64,000 nt of DNA from Dipylidium caninum. Taxonomy: Eukaryota > Platyhelminthes > Cestoda > Cyclophyllidea > Dipylidiidae. This document shows positions 1 to 13,059 of the stretch, in pieces. The notes below the pieces were generated by a model. The model saw only the letters and a program-made list of their open reading frames with translations, had not been told where the DNA came from and ran no database searches. The position numbers and the translations under genes were made by a program. Every line of letters begins with the position of its first letter. The first letter of the stretch is position 1. The stretch is taken from NCBI GenBank assembly GCA_017562135.1, contig QEYB01001597.1, positions 124,001-188,000 of the forward strand, written 5' to 3'.

Positions 1-610
1 GAAGGAGATGCGGAGGGGAGGAGAAGGAAGATCGGTCGAGGCGAAGACGGACGAATGGGGCGAGAAAATGCGGCGCTCAGATGTCAAAACGCAACCACTC
101 TTCTGTCCGTTTTGAGATCACGCGCCACATTCGCTCGCCGTGTGCTACTGCTCACCTCGCTCGTAAACATTCTTCCATCGACATTTCACTTCTACACACT
201 GTCGACCACAATATTACCATAGAGCTACATTCAACTACTGCCGCCCATTTAACAAGGATATTCGTCGGCATAAGGGCCACAGCCCTCAACTCACCTTGCC
301 TTTTTGCAGAGACACCACTAACGGCGACGACGATGACGAGAGCATTTCGTCCAGTCTGGACTTCGCAGTGCTGACACGCTGCCAGCCACCGTCTTCATAT
401 ACTCCCGTCTGTCAGGTCGAGGGGAAGTCAACCAATGTTTTGGTATCTGAGTCACGAACGGTGGCTGTGGTTTTGTTAGTCTGAAAGATTAAATCGCTCA
501 CGCGACACGGTGACATGAGGTCCGCCAAGGCGTGAATTTTACATCGAATGAAGGGTCACGTCGTAAAGCCTCTAACCATGGCATCCACAAAACAGCATGG
601 GGATAGCTGC
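1..610. repeat. Dispersed repeat family A, copy 1 (truncated by window edge)
   Basis: This segment shares several ordered blocks with copies near 25.8, 27.0, 27.9 and 30.1 kb. One block is a stretch around GATGTCAAAACGC and TTTGAGATCACGC at about 80-150. A second is CAACTCACCTTGCC near 285. A third is TCTTCATATACTCC with CTGTCAGGTCGAGG near 395. A fourth is CGACACGGTGACATGAGGTC near 503. The blocks keep the same order in each copy, so this is one element rather than chance words. Short open frames run through it on both strands but none is conserved intact between copies. I do not recognise the family. The CAACTCACCT block is the complement of a strong splice donor (AGGTGAGT), so the element may derive from a minus-strand transcript. 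Confidence 0.6.
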
Positions 611-1461
611 AAGAAAACCGGGTTTCACGCGTCCCACCCACACACGGTCTTCCTGGTCTTCTACTTTCCAGGATTAATTTTACCCTGCTAACTGTGCAAG
701 CTGGTTTTCTTAAACGGACCGCTTCGGAGGCCTGTCAGCAGCAGATTTGGCACTAGAATGATGTGAATGCATATTTATCAGTTCTGAAATCACCAGCCAC
801 AGATTCTCGCTCCGAGGATGTACCAGAAGTTTGACCCTCCCTCCAATGTCTACTACAGAACCTCACGCGGCAGGCGTTCAGCTTGTGAGAGATACGCTCC
901 TGGGCGAACGGCCATTGAATCCGGCGATGAATGGACGCCGGCAGCGAGAGACCAATGGAAGCGGAGGGTGGCAAGTGACCCACTCGTTGCAGAGACCAGA
1001 GGGAATGCCTCTTCCGCGGTTTCGTCGCCTAACTTCAGCTCTCACCCCATGGCCGTGCTACTGCGAAAAGCCGAGGTGACCTAAAGGCGTTGGCCTTCCT
1101 CCAGATGAATGTTGTGCTCCAATACAATACCTCTTCGCTGCACCGCTCCCTGTTTCAACGGCTGGTAACAGCCTTAGCATCTTGAAAACCCGAGTCCCAA
1201 TTGCCGATGAGGTCATCTGGCGATTGTGCCAACTTACTTCGCTAGTACGCCTATCAGACGATGGTGGCGTAAGTAATCCCCTGGAATAAAAGTTTTTGTA
1301 TAGCGAAACACGTCGTCAGAGAAGTTAATAAGAAAATTGATGCGATCAACGTAAATGAAATGAACTTCTGGAATGTGACAGGAAAGGGAAGGACGAGTGC
1401 AGACTGTCAAATATGGGAAGCTTCTCACAAAGTGCATATGATGAGTGGGCCGAATCGTTAA
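611..1461. other. Intergenic, no gene recognised
   Basis: Unique-looking sequence between a family A repeat and the left arm of the large inverted repeat. The open frames present are short, overlap on both strands and resemble no family I know. Confidence 0.5.
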
Positions 1462-3530
1462 CAACTGACAAGCATTCTAAAGGTGTGGAACTCTCCAGGG
1501 AATAAGTGAGAGGGGGTGTCAGTGTGACAGAAGAGGTACCTTGGAGACCATAGCAGCTCACGCTTCCTGCATGTCTTCGTTGAGAGCTTCTTCGTCCCAG
1601 AAGGAAAACGGGAGTCGCCAAAAGAAACCACTCATGGGAGTAACCGGGTGACTTCACTCGCAACCCAAATGGCAGCGGCCAGTCACTGCGCGACGTGCTC
1701 TCCACACCGAAGTCACTTTTGCTCGGCATCGCAAAGTATTCGGCGCTTCTTCTCGCCGTCCTTGTTTGCATGACGTCGTAGTGGAGATAGCGATGAGGCT
1801 GCCAAACCGAGAGTGTAAACGAACATGTGAAGGCTGGCACATGTTGCAGGCGATGTTATGCACCTGGCTACAGTCACATGTGAGCTCGATCTTAAACAAG
1901 CAACAGCTTTCCACTGCCATCGACTCCTGCCAGTCACCCGCTCGTCCCTTCTGCCTGCTGTCACTGAGCCCGCTGCTCGAGGACTCAGGAGAAGGGCGAT
2001 GACAGTCGGCAGTGAGGAGGAACTCTTCCCCTCCGTGTGTGGCCGACATCACCGACCTGGTTGTGCATGCAAAAACTGATATGCGCGAGAGTGACCCCAA
2101 ACCAGGCAACATCTACATGGCTGACTTCTCCACATCGTGTTTCCGACGAGTTCAATAAAGCTCTGATCACATTTAGTGACTTTCACTCCATTGTAATCAG
2201 CGTCGGTGATTGATACACCGTGAGCTGCCGTTGATGGGGCGAAACAGAGATGACAATCAACTCCACTTGATGAGATGAAGTGGCTAAAAACATCTGATTG
2301 ATGATGCCTCATTCTGCATCTCTACGCGGCATTCGCAGTGAGATGTCACGGCGAGTGCGACAAATGTCAAGTGTCGAAGTAAACACGAATGCACACGCTC
2401 TGGGGCAGGGCAGGTCTCAACTCACCGAGGCACCACTCTCAGCGCCTCGCATGACCACTGAGGGGAGAGGCAGGAGGCGATCACCAATTCCCCCTAAGTA
2501 CTTCCGAGGTTCCAATGCGATTTTGGCGAAGGAATGCCTTTTTTCGTTGACGGACTCGCTTTCTCCATGGAATTAGTGGGCAGCAGGTACCCCACCAGGC
2601 TCAACCACTACACCGGCGCCTGGTGTGGAGGCGTGGGAAGAACCGTTGTGGAGTCTTCACTGATCACCATCGGGCGGCCTTAATGCATTCATGTATTGCA
2701 ATGACACCACTTAGCGTTGGGCAAGTCTATTGAAACTGCCCAGAGTGGAGAACAACGCAGGCGCAGAAGGTGCTGGCATGAAATTTATTCGAAAGCCAAA
2801 AGTCACATGTGTTGATGGGTGGACGAAAGGGGACAAACTGGGGACATGAAGGTCCCAAATGTCACAAGTATTTCGCATTATTCGTGACGGTGCCGCCATC
2901 CGTGGAGTCGCAGAAGTCCTCCTCCACTCAACCGCCCCTCGCTGCGGGTGACAAGTAGCGCATGATGTCGGTGTGAGTGTGCACGCTCAGCCGAGTAACA
3001 TGCCTCAGCACTCCAAACTCATGCTTGAGGAAGAACGAGAAGAGGAAGCCTGGAAAAAGAGAAATCGGTTGATGGTGCTGCTCGTGACTTTAGGGCTGCA
3101 GGCGAGACCACGCGCACTGAACAGGCAAAACAGAGGGCACCACACAACAAGCTGAAGGTGGGGGGGAAGTTGTTTTCCATTTCGGGAAACGACGCGATGG
3201 CAGCCAGCATGAGATTGTCAGGAGACTACAAAGAATGAAATTGCATGATATGAGGACGATGTTACCTTCTCAGCAAACGACAAGTCCAGGTGAAATGAGA
3301 AGGGAAAGAGGGTAGGAGGAACTCACTGCGGTGATTAACAAAACGCCACATGTGGTGGACCAAAGAGGCGATTCCAGGTGGAGGGCAGGAAAACACAGAT
3401 CAGAGCCATTGTGAAGGCGACGAGGATACTCCAATTGCAAAGAAGATATGGAAAAGTGGAAGGGGAAAGTGTTCCACACCTTATTGACTACCAAGAAGGG
3501 AGATAAACCATTGCAAGGAGTTTCCGCATG
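1462..3530 (+). repeat. Left arm of large inverted repeat (copy 1)
   Basis: The reverse complement of this segment is found at about 15680-17765. Homology begins at ACTGACAAGCATT near 1465 and runs past CTTATTGACTACC near 3480. Between about 1500 and 3170 the arms are nearly identical, differing mostly by single-base length changes in homopolymers; beyond 3170 they diverge to roughly 85-90% by eye. A direct third copy of the inner ~1 kb (2132-3155) lies at 10963-11987. The minus strand near 3300-3450 can be read as hydrophobic protein and corresponds to the membrane-like frame of the right arm. No intact gene is visible. Confidence 0.85.
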
Positions 3531-5290
3531 TCTGTCTTCTTGGAGTTTCCTACCCTGCTGTCGACAGGTCGAACGGTCAGAGTGCCGACTACTGCATGCT
3601 ACGACTGGAAGAGATTTCATGGACGAACATCGGTCTTATCCATCGGGCACGCACGGCCGTCGAGAGAGGGTGGTGAGGAAAAATGATTACTGCCCTGCGA
3701 ATTGTGAGTGGAATGCTTTCAGGGGTTTCAACTTCCCGTTTAGTCGCTCGTAGTCTTCCACGGAGAGGAGGTTGGTGATTTATGGGACAGGTTGAGCTTC
3801 CGGCTCATCACAAGGTGCCTTCAATTGCTTGATGTCATCGAGACTTTGAATGAAACCTCCTCTCCCCTCCCCTCCCTCTTCAATACAACCCGACCAATGG
3901 GGGGCCGACTGATGGAACCTCGATGTGTTCTATACGAAATACCAAGCTTTCATCAAACACCCTCCTCAATTCCCATCGTCTGTATTTGGAATAGATTTCT
4001 GAGTTCACCAAAGGGAGAATGGCGAACAGCAGGCAAGTCAACAGCGAACGGCGTGGTCAAGGCAGAGTGAGAAGATCGACGACGTCACTGAACTTGCTGC
4101 TGCCGAAGCACCTCGGAAGTGACACGTCACAATTGGCTGGTTTCTATTTTCGTTTTGATTCCGTGTATTTCGCCTCGAGAGGATCCGTGATAAGTGAAAA
4201 TACCTTTGAGCGGAGACCAGATATGAAGAGGACTGTTGAGGGACAAAAGTGGTCGGGAAGTTGGAAGGATCGAGAAGAGGATTACTAGGAGATGAGATTT
4301 GGCGAGTCTACCACGGCTGCCTGGCTGGTCTGTTCGAGTCGGCATTAGTCTGGTCCCAATGGAAATGACGCGTTGGTGCCTCCATTAGCCTCGAGAGGTT
4401 ATATTGCCAGTGGGGAATTGTAAGTAGGCGATGAATGCCTCTTTCACCATCTCGTCTATTTCTACGTTTCTTCAAATCCTGCGTCTCAACTGCATTGTGC
4501 CTTCGGAGACGCTTGTTTAGCGCATACTGTGGACTATTGCAGTGGGTTGGGAGTCGGGACCGCGTTGCTGCAAGCAGCGTAAGCACGTTTCATGCTTTAA
4601 CAGAGAGACGGAGAAGAAGGGAAGCAATGCTGCGAAAATGCATGACCTGAAAGAGACGAGGTCAATTAACTATCCACCACGTTTGAGTTAGATGAGAATA
4701 ACGCTATCCAGACTCTCGCGCTACTAGGATGTCTGCAATTAGTGGCCATGCAACCATCTCTAACCATGCCATGCCATTCACAATGTCAAATCTCTCTGTG
4801 CCAGTGTAAATGTTACCTCCCAGTCCCTACAGTGAGATGTAAACTTCTGGCTATTCCGAAGAATCAGCTTTTTCCCACGAGGACGTATTAGGCACAACGC
4901 CCTCGTCGTCACTGCGTGGGTGTGATGCGCAGCCAGTGTGCAGACAACCTGTTCGTGCAGGTAAATTTTGTTCCCGTAGTGCTAAATCGAGTCAAACTGA
5001 AAGCGTGTATTGGGCGGTTTATTCATTCTATACCTCAAAACACCACAATCTCATCGAAAACATATCATCTTCCAATTCCTTCCCAGTCCCGAGTGCCGAG
5101 CACGTTAAAATTCGCAGCCATGGAGAGTTCTTGCGCAGCATTTAGTTGCAAAATCCGATCAGCTAAAGTTTCAATTATCACATCCAGGATCCACCAATTT
5201 CCGTCGACGGCCAGCGAGCATTACGAGCCAACAACTCCGATCGACAATTTGCCGAGGTCGTTGTCTACGTCCTTCGCGCTAAACGTCTGC
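3531..5290. other. Intergenic, no gene recognised
   Basis: No splice-consistent or homologous coding sequence was found. Open frames are under about 130 codons and unrecognised. A pyrimidine-rich run lies near 3855-3885. Confidence 0.5.
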
Positions 5291-5299
5291 CGTTATTGG

Positions 5300-5819
5300 C
5301 TTTGACGAGTTTTCCAACTGTCCACTGAGGCATGGCTTCGGTTTTCCCGACCCCATGAGAGCATAGAGGAGTTCTTGGTGGAAGTAACGTCTTCTGGATG
5401 CACAGTGACCACGCTGCGAGTCGTGCCGACGAGTCAAATGTCTGCAGATGTCCAAAGTTCCATAGTTGAATGGTATTAATGAAAAAAAACTTATTTCATG
5501 TCTCCTTTTCACCTTGATGTTGCTCGAGTGGCTCATCGCCCTGTTCGTCGTGACGGACGATGTAAGCCCAGACGAGGATGCAGTGCAGCTCTTCTCATAC
5601 TGCTTTTGGAAACTTGGCGGAGTGGATGACTGCTCTCCGTTGCGTCTTCCAACGAAGTGGCGAATGTGGTGCTCGACCGAATTGACTCGTGGCAACCAAG
5701 ATGAGCCGTTGAGACGGATTTGCCAAGGCGTTATTCAGCGGCGAATAGAGAAACCGGCGCCAGCGTTGAGCAACTCGAGACTTCCGACTTATCCAGACGG
5801 CTTGTGGTGCCAGTGATTC
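5300..5819 (+). pseudogene. Possible coding fragment, 'FWKLGG' protein paralogue 1
   Basis: I do not recognise the family. Two plus-strand frames read like protein. The first, about 5300-5480, includes HESIEEFLVEVTSSGC and ends at a stop. The second, about 5500-5816, includes CFWKLGGVDDCSPL followed by KWRMWC. The second matches, at protein level, a minus-strand frame at 9150-9790 that reads IFWKLGGFESCPLAYL and then WRIWCNKE. The shared pattern is FWKLGG, four or five residues, PL, then WR-W-C. DNA identity is low while the protein pattern persists, which argues for an origin in a coding sequence. The two frames may be exons of one gene or a frame-broken pseudogene. No start, promoter or complete model can be supported. 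Confidence 0.35.
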
Positions 5820-8800
5820 ATTGCGAGGCGGTCGAGGCTCCAACTGACCGTGACATGCTGTGCGACGGAGCCCGCCCGGCCGTGGGCAACCGTGCGTGCG
5901 CTAGTTGGAATGCCGAAAGAGGCTTTGACCGAGTTGTGGCGGCGTGGAGTGTGCCAGGCTCCCACAGACGCTGAGTTTCATCTCCCCTTCACTGCCTTTG
6001 TGCTTAGAACTGGATGGGGATTTAGGCTGCCCGCAAAGAGAGCCGACTCTCCCCCTAACTCACGTTTGTCCTGGAAGGCAATTAACTGACGAAACCCCGG
6101 TAGATGGGACTTAGTTAAAACGCCCCGTCCGAAAAAAGATGGAAATAGCCAAGAGCGAGAAGGAGGCAAACATTCGGGTAACTGAGAATGCTAGCGAGCA
6201 GAGGTAATGGAATCAGAGAAGGCCGTAGAACAGTCGTAGTTCATGTAAATACCCTTTGGCAATTTTCGACTCGTTCATAAGCACCTTTCGACCTGACGGA
6301 ACGGTGCGTAAGCAATTCCTTTGGTACAGTGATTGCAATGTCAAGGCCCTTCTCGAATTGCCCGTCAAGCGTTCCGCAGTATCACCTCTACTGTATCTTA
6401 CGGAAGGTCCGATTATCAGTCTAAGAGCGTTACTTCCACGTGGAGTACACGGCCCACTTTTCCTCCGAGCTGGTGAGGAAGAGCGCGGCGGAGAGCGGGC
6501 AGGTCCGCCGGAAGGCGCTGATCACACGACTTAAACTCTTACGCAGCTCATGTCCGATAGCAGGAGGAATCGGATCATCTATACTCGAACTGTCGGAATG
6601 AAATTTATTGTGCCAACATGCCACATTTTTGCCCTGCGTGTGCGCATCCCTAATGTCCAGTACACAGTTCCAGAGACTCGTTTAGACTGCCCTCTGGTTC
6701 GCGTTTAATTCAAGGCAGGAAAGTTGGTGTAAGTCTCGATTTTGATGCCATTTGCATGCGGAATACACTACCTGGGAGCAATTCTGGTACAATCACGGAA
6801 AACTTTCATTAGGTGGTTATAAACACAATGCCGTGCGGTAAGGATGGACGAGGAGGAAGAGTGGCTGAGTTGGAGCAGAAGGCTGCGTCGTTGGCCAGAA
6901 GTCAAAAAGCCGGGGGCCATGCAATCCGGCATACACGAAAGAAATAACCCAATGCCCAAATTCATCGAAATTTTGCGGAGGCGTTTAGCATCAAGTCCTC
7001 GGAGACGTCTACGTGCACATCATCGCCCTCGCGACAAGTGAGCCACCTCTCTCTACCTCTTTCCTTTTAACTGTTTGACTTGGTCGGATTTGCAAAGTGA
7101 ATTTTAAGACTCCTTCTGTTTTCTTCTGCCTTTCTCCACCGGAGGGAGGCGGACCTGTTGGTTGAGAGGAGGCTGCAAGGCGACCAGAGCAAAATGGTTG
7201 TAGCGGCGCCGCGTTGACATGATTTTCAGGCCGAATCAATGATGTAGACGTTGGAGAACATGAGCAGTGCTTTGACACTCGGTTTGCACCCACCTCCTCG
7301 CTCCCGGAAGCGCCAGTTATGAAGGAAACCGCTGGAGTGTGGCGGCCGCCTGCTTTGTCCGAGTCGACATCCAAGTGCTCGCCTTGGGGGAATCGTTGGC
7401 CTGCGGAGACACCAGCACCTCGTTTCGACACTCGGATGTTGATTCCCCCCCCCCCCCCCCAACCTCCGCCAATGAAGACTACGTCGCTCATGTGAGTTCA
7501 CGCCAGCCCATCTCACTGCTTGTAATCTGAGTCAGATCCAACCGAGAATTTGAAATACCGTCCACAGACTAGCAATCCCAAACGAAATGTCTACGACTGC
7601 TTCAGTCGCGGCAACGCAGTGCTCACCCAATCTCGTCTCCCTCACTATTTATGCCAACGGCACCACGAGGATGTGTCCAGTTCGCAGTCCTACTTCGTGT
7701 TCATCCTCAAGCAGGTGTTGTTTCTTTCCTTCTTGAAGACCCCTACGTGAATTTCCAACTGTATTCATGGTTTAGCGAGTAGGGACAGATCGTGGCAAAA
7801 TATTGCGTGAGCGCAGCTTCTCCGGGAAAAGAACTTGAAACTGGCTGATCAATTTGAGGCATAGGGAGGGTTCACTTGTTCTTCAGCGTCGTTCTCATGA
7901 ACACCTTTGAAGTTGGCGACCTGGGAGGACACCTGCGTCTCCCAACTTCACTCTACCGACATCGCCGCGTGCCTGCAGTACCTGCTGGTGGCCAGGTATG
8001 CCGCCTTGCTCAACGTGACGTTCCTCTGTCTTTCCTCGACTCGGTCCTCTTTCGCTCTATCAGACTCATCATCTCTCCGAAGATGCTGTCAACGATGTCC
8101 ACGGCCAGTTTGTATGGACAATACTTTCATCTTTCACACTCCCAAGTGTGGTAGGCGTCTTGTCAGTTAATAGGAGAAAGCGTGAAAGTAGAAAATGCAG
8201 TGACAGAAATGTTAATCTATCGCCTAGACGTGAAAGCAAATATGGACAAGGCGCTGATGAACTAATTGTTACTACATGGATGCGGAGTGTTGATGCAACG
8301 GAGGGAAGAGGCAATGAGGAGCGGCACACATGAAGTCTCAAGGCGGAAAGAAAGGATCTTCCTCTCCGCGCGCTATCGCTAACTCAACGTCGGGGGATTA
8401 GACAGACACGTCAGTGGGATCCCGCAGAACGACCAGATTAACATTGCCGCCCGTGTCTCCGGCATGACACCTTCCTGTCTCCGCATCCGCATGGTGACCG
8501 CGAGTGACAGCAGGAGGCAATTTCGCAACTAATCTACTTGAACGCCTATTACCCAGACTACCACCATGTGCACATTGTCAGCCGCAGATTGGACCTTGGC
8601 GTTGCTCCCGCCGGCCGGGAGGGATAAGAGCATTTGTAAGAGAGAAATCAGTGGCAGTTCCTTACAGGAGGCTGCTGCAAGCTCCTGTCCTCCCTCACCG
8701 CCGCGTGCCTTAGACGGCTTAACAAGCAAGACGCAGACATACCTTTTCGTCTCATGTCGTGTCCTACCTCCCTTGGCCAATTAACTGCGGACACAACTGT

Positions 8801-9149
8801 CGCGTTGTGGGCTGCGCTTGCTGACAGAAGAAGGTTTCTTGGCGATCACGAAACAGACAACGCTCCAACGGAGCTACGTGTCGTGGGGGCTACACTAAGT
8901 GCAAACCGGCTCGGTGAAACCTCATTCCAGTCTTGTGCAGCAGCAGCGACAAAATGCAACGCACAGCCGCCAGCGTGTCCCGTCAAGAACCTTAGTGTCT
9001 CCGGGCTGCCCCGGAAGGCAAAATGTCTACCACCCTCGTCAGACAGCGCGATGTCTCTGAAACGCGCGATCGGGGCGGAGAAAAGCATTTACTGACGAAG
9101 ATTTGGGAGAAAGAGGCAAATGGACTTGGGAAGGTTGATGTGCTCGTCC
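5820..9149. other. Intergenic, no gene recognised
   Basis: GC-rich stretches carry open frames on both strands (for example about 5850-6089 plus, 8529-8780 minus and 8846-9088 minus) but none shows a known domain. They could be further parts of the FWKLGG-type fragments on either side; I cannot show that. A run of 16 C lies at 7445-7460. Confidence 0.45.
7445..7460. repeat. Poly-C tract (16 C)
   Basis: Uninterrupted run of sixteen C on the plus strand. Its true length is doubtful, because homopolymers elsewhere in the window appear miscounted. Confidence 0.9.
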
Positions 9150-10066
9150 TTATTGTCTGCGACTCGAGGCTTCCCTTCGTTTGCGGACGATCTCGAGAGC
9201 TGCCCAAGTGACTATTTCCGGGTAGTTAATAGCCGAGTTGTTCTGCTCCTTGTTGCACCAAATGCGCCAAGTGGACGATAAGTAGGCGAGGGGGCAGGAC
9301 TCGAAGCCTCCCAACTTCCAGAATATATCCAGCATGCAATCCATGTTGCAGGTGACATCGTCTCTCTGTTTCAGCGTGCCGTCGCAAACGAAGACCCTGG
9401 TTGGAGGTGGAGGACATCCACCAGGGGATTCATGTCGCACTGTAATTCTCGGTCCCTCGCTGGCATAGTCAAAGTCGACGATAACACAGTCGTAGTCGTT
9501 AGCGGCTTTTGCCCTCGAGGTCGTACTCGAAATCCTCGAGTTTACCAACATTCCAGCGCTCGCCATGGTGTCCACTGGGCTTTGAAAGTGCACAACTTCC
9601 GGCATCACGAGAGAAGACCAGAGGAATAAGGGCACTCGAGTTGGACACTTGCATATAAGCAGAGGTACGATGTCATTTGCGTTCTGCGCAGCTTCCTGTA
9701 GTGTGCTGGCGTTGTCACCAGGCACTTGATGTGACCACGCGCCATCGCAGAGATGTCCAGTTGCGCCAGTTGGTTGGTAGTGCCACGTCACGTGAGAGCG
9801 GTAGTTGCACGCCGCGGTAGCAGTCTCTTACGAGATTTGACCTTCGGACGCAGGAGCCACTCACACATGTACTTGTCCAACCACTTCAACGCTTTCAATT
9901 CACCTCTCAATCGTCTCACTTCATTGTGTAACTCGAAGAAAAGAGGCATTTTTTTGGGTGTTGCAACCAGACATCTCGCTGAATGGCGGAACGCGATAGA
10001 CAGTGGAAAATGACGGTGATTAGGGCCTTTCTTAACTAGAACGTTAATTAGTCGGTGTGATAGCAA
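9150..10066 (-). pseudogene. Possible coding fragment, 'FWKLGG' protein paralogue 2
   Basis: I do not recognise the family. A 213-codon open frame on the minus strand (9150-9791) is among the longest in the repeat-rich part of the window. Its second half reads DYDCVIVDFDYASEG, then VFVCDGTLKQRDDV, then IFWKLGGFESCPLAYL, WRIWCNKE and a basic end. The FWKLGG to WR-WC part matches the plus-strand frame at about 5590-5690. Just upstream on the same strand, 9788-10066, a different frame reads HNEVRRLRGELKALKWLDKY, which looks helical and charged. The two may be one coding region interrupted by a frameshift or intron. No domain assignment, start codon or splice model is secure. Confidence 0.35.
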
Positions 10067-10069
10067 CTG

Positions 10070-10960
10070 CCAAATCCTCCTGCGAGTCTGACGTATTCAA
10101 GGAACCTGGAAACAGATGCACGGCTGACGCGACTACCCGGTGAATGCCTTAACCCGAAGTCAGCGAAGACCGTTTAACCCGGAAGTCGAACTCGTGGCGA
10201 TGTCAGCTCAACCGACGAGCCCGGCGACCAATCGGGAGGAGGCATAGGTCGTCCGCTCGTCTGACCCTGGCGCCGGGTTTGAACGCAACTCACGCAGCGA
10301 CTCTGACGCTTCTGCTGGCAGCAGGGTGCGGATGACTGCCTCCGCTACCCCTCTCCGCGACGTGAAACGGGTGGGCTGGCTGAACGGCAACGATGGGAGG
10401 CAGGACACCCGACCGACCGTCGTCTAGCGAGGCTGCTCCTCCGAGACTGACAACACAGGAGAGGAGTTGCCATCCTTGTCCCACGTCAATTTTGCCCTAG
10501 GTCAAAGAGTCAACACTTGCCACCTCTGTATGCAAGATTTCTGCGAGGAGGCCACCAGAATAAGGCATCGATTCCACGTCCCCTGCTCAGTTGACGCCAA
10601 AGTCTGAAAATAATGCGTTATAACAACAACCTGTCGTTGGGTGCGCTTTGCAGCTCCACGTCTCAACGACAGCGAAGGGGAGAAGAAATTGAGTGTCAGT
10701 GGGGAGTCTGGCGCATTCACCACTGCTACGCCTTCTGACTTGTCTATTACAAGTTGGGGAGCTCCACACTATGTTATTTTATATCATTTAGTTTAACAGT
10801 TGTGGCTCGACCTCATTCCCATTGCCACTGAGCATCAGAGGGCGGTCGTAAAGGGGCAAATCTGTCAGTAACGTGTAGAGGCCCAATGCGGCCGAAATTC
10901 ATGATCCCGTGGTTAATTGGTTTAATGCCGAAACCAGCTTATCTAATTACGCTCTGATAC
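10070..10960. other. Intergenic, no gene recognised
   Basis: Only short overlapping open frames on both strands. No repeat from elsewhere in the window was recognised here. Confidence 0.45.
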
Positions 10961-10962
10961 AT

Positions 10963-11987
10963 CGCGTTTCCGACGAGTTCAATAAGCTCTGATCACATTT
11001 AGTGACTTTCACTCCATTGTTAATCAGCGTCGGTGATTTGATACACCGTGAGCTGCCGTTGATGGGGCGAAACAGAGATGACAATCAACTCCACTTGATG
11101 AGAGTGGCTAAAAAACATCTGATGATGATGCCCTCATTCTGGCATCTCTTACGCGGCATTCGCAGTGAGATGTCAGGCGAGTGCGACAAATGTCAAGTGT
11201 CGAAGTAAACACGAATGCACACGCTCTGGGGGCAGGGCAAGGTCTCAACTCACGAGGCATCCACTCTCAGCGCCTCGCATGCCACCACTGAGGGGAGATT
11301 GGGCAGGAGGCGAATCACCAATTCCCCCTAAGTATACTTTCCGAGGTTCCAATGCGATTTTGGCGAAGGAATGCACTTTTCGTTGACGGACTCGCTTCTC
11401 CATGGAATTAGTGGGGCAGCAGGTACCCCACCAGGCTCAAACCCACTACACCGGGCCTGGTGTGGAGGCGTGGGAAGAAACCGTTGTGGAGTCTTCACTG
11501 ATCACCATCGGGCGGCCTTAATGCATTCATGTATTGCAATGACACCACTTAGCGTTGGGCAAGTCTATTGAACTGCCCAGAGTGGAGAACAACGCAGGCC
11601 AGAAGATGCTGGCATGAATTTATTCGAAAGCCAAAAGTCACATGTGTTGATGGTGGACGAAAGGGGACAAAGCTGGGGACATGAAGGTCCCAAATGTCAC
11701 AAGTATTTTCGCATTATTTCGTGACGTTGCCGCCTTCCGTGGGTCGCAGAAGTCCTCCTCCACTCAACCGCCCCTCGCTGCGGGTGACAAGTAGCGCATG
11801 ATGTCGGGTGTGAGGTGCACGCTCGGCCGAGTAACATGCCTCAGCACTCCAAACTCATGCTGAGGAAGAACGAGAAGAGGAAGCCTGGAAAAGAGAAAAT
11901 CGGTTGCTGGTGCTGCTCGTTGACTTTAGGGCTGCAGGTGAGACCATGCGCACTGACAGGCAAAACAGAGGGCACCAACAACAATGG
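10963..11987 (+). repeat. Third copy (direct) of the inverted-repeat core
   Basis: Matches 2132-3155 in the same orientation and the complement of about 16040-17085. It starts at CATCGCGTTTCCGACGAG and ends inside GGAAGGTGAGGGG. It differs from the other two copies mainly by many one-base insertions and deletions, often in homopolymers, with few substitutions. That pattern is more typical of uncorrected long-read sequence than of evolutionary divergence. Flanks on both sides differ from those of the other copies. Confidence 0.85.
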
Positions 11988-12589
11988 AAGGTGAGGGGTA
12001 TACCTTGCGTTGTCCGTCACGACAAGAAGCGCGAAGGTCCTGTTGGGTAAAAAAGAATGGGGCGCATTGCCGTTTCAACTCTGCTTTATTCAATCGAGTG
12101 ATGGCTAAGTCGTAAAGTCCCACGACGAAAAGGATGCATTCTCATTGCTCATCATGCCAGTTCAACGTCAATATTTCAATCTGCCATATTGGGACGACAT
12201 CAAAGAAATTATTGAAAAGAATGACACTTATTTTGTGGTACAAAGCCTAACACATATATAGGCCCGAATTTCAAAGCCAAAAACTTACATCGAACAAATT
12301 TGCGACTTTGGAGAATTTGTTCATGCTAACACAGGATATCACTGCGGCGGAACAAGGCGTTCGGGTTCCGATTGCAACAATCGACAACCGAGATTGATAT
12401 TTTAAGGCCATCTCTTCGTGATGGCTACAATGGCATTGGTTTTCGCCCAGTATGGCAGTCAGTTGTATTGGAAGCAGGTACATGCAGATGCGACATATCA
12501 CGTCTTCAATGCACCTGCTACATTTGAATCAATGTAGAATCGAAGAACTTTCGTCATTTACAGTTTCCAGAAAGCTTGGACTTTTTATC

Positions 12590-12790
12590 CTCACTTATGC
12601 TGTGATGTTTTGGCTTTGGGGTGAGTCTTCTCGTACGCACGTGAAATTCTCTTTAAAACTGCTGAAGTAAGCTCTTCACTTGCAGTTACTTCTTGCAATG
12701 TGCGTCTATTGTCATTTCTGTGATTTCCGTTTCTCTTTCCTGATCTTGTTGGTTTCCTGGGCATCGCGCGCTGTCGCCTAAGGTCCCAAC
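12590..12790 (+). repeat. Short inverted repeat, left member
   Basis: The complement of this stretch aligns with about 14440-14640. Shared blocks include AAGATCAGGAAAGAGAAA (against AAGATCAAGAAAAAGGAA) and the exact string GAGCTTACTTCAGCAGTT. Identity is roughly three quarters by eye. Confidence 0.6.
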
Positions 12791-13059
12791 TCGCATCCAA
12801 CATTTGCGAACTTTCTTATGTTCTTTCACGCAGATTTTCGATGAAATGGTGGAAAGATGACACGAGTGCATCTGTGCTGGGAGAAGGGATGCAGGCGGAG
12901 TTGGAGGTAACAAAGTCGAATGAAACGCCAATAAAGTGGCTTTGAGGGAAGGGTAGCGGAAGGGATGGAGGTGCCGCATCAAGTGGAACAACACAAACAT
13001 AGCAACCAGATTGAGATTGCTAGGATAATACAAAAAAGTACGATGCTGTTCAGGAAGCG

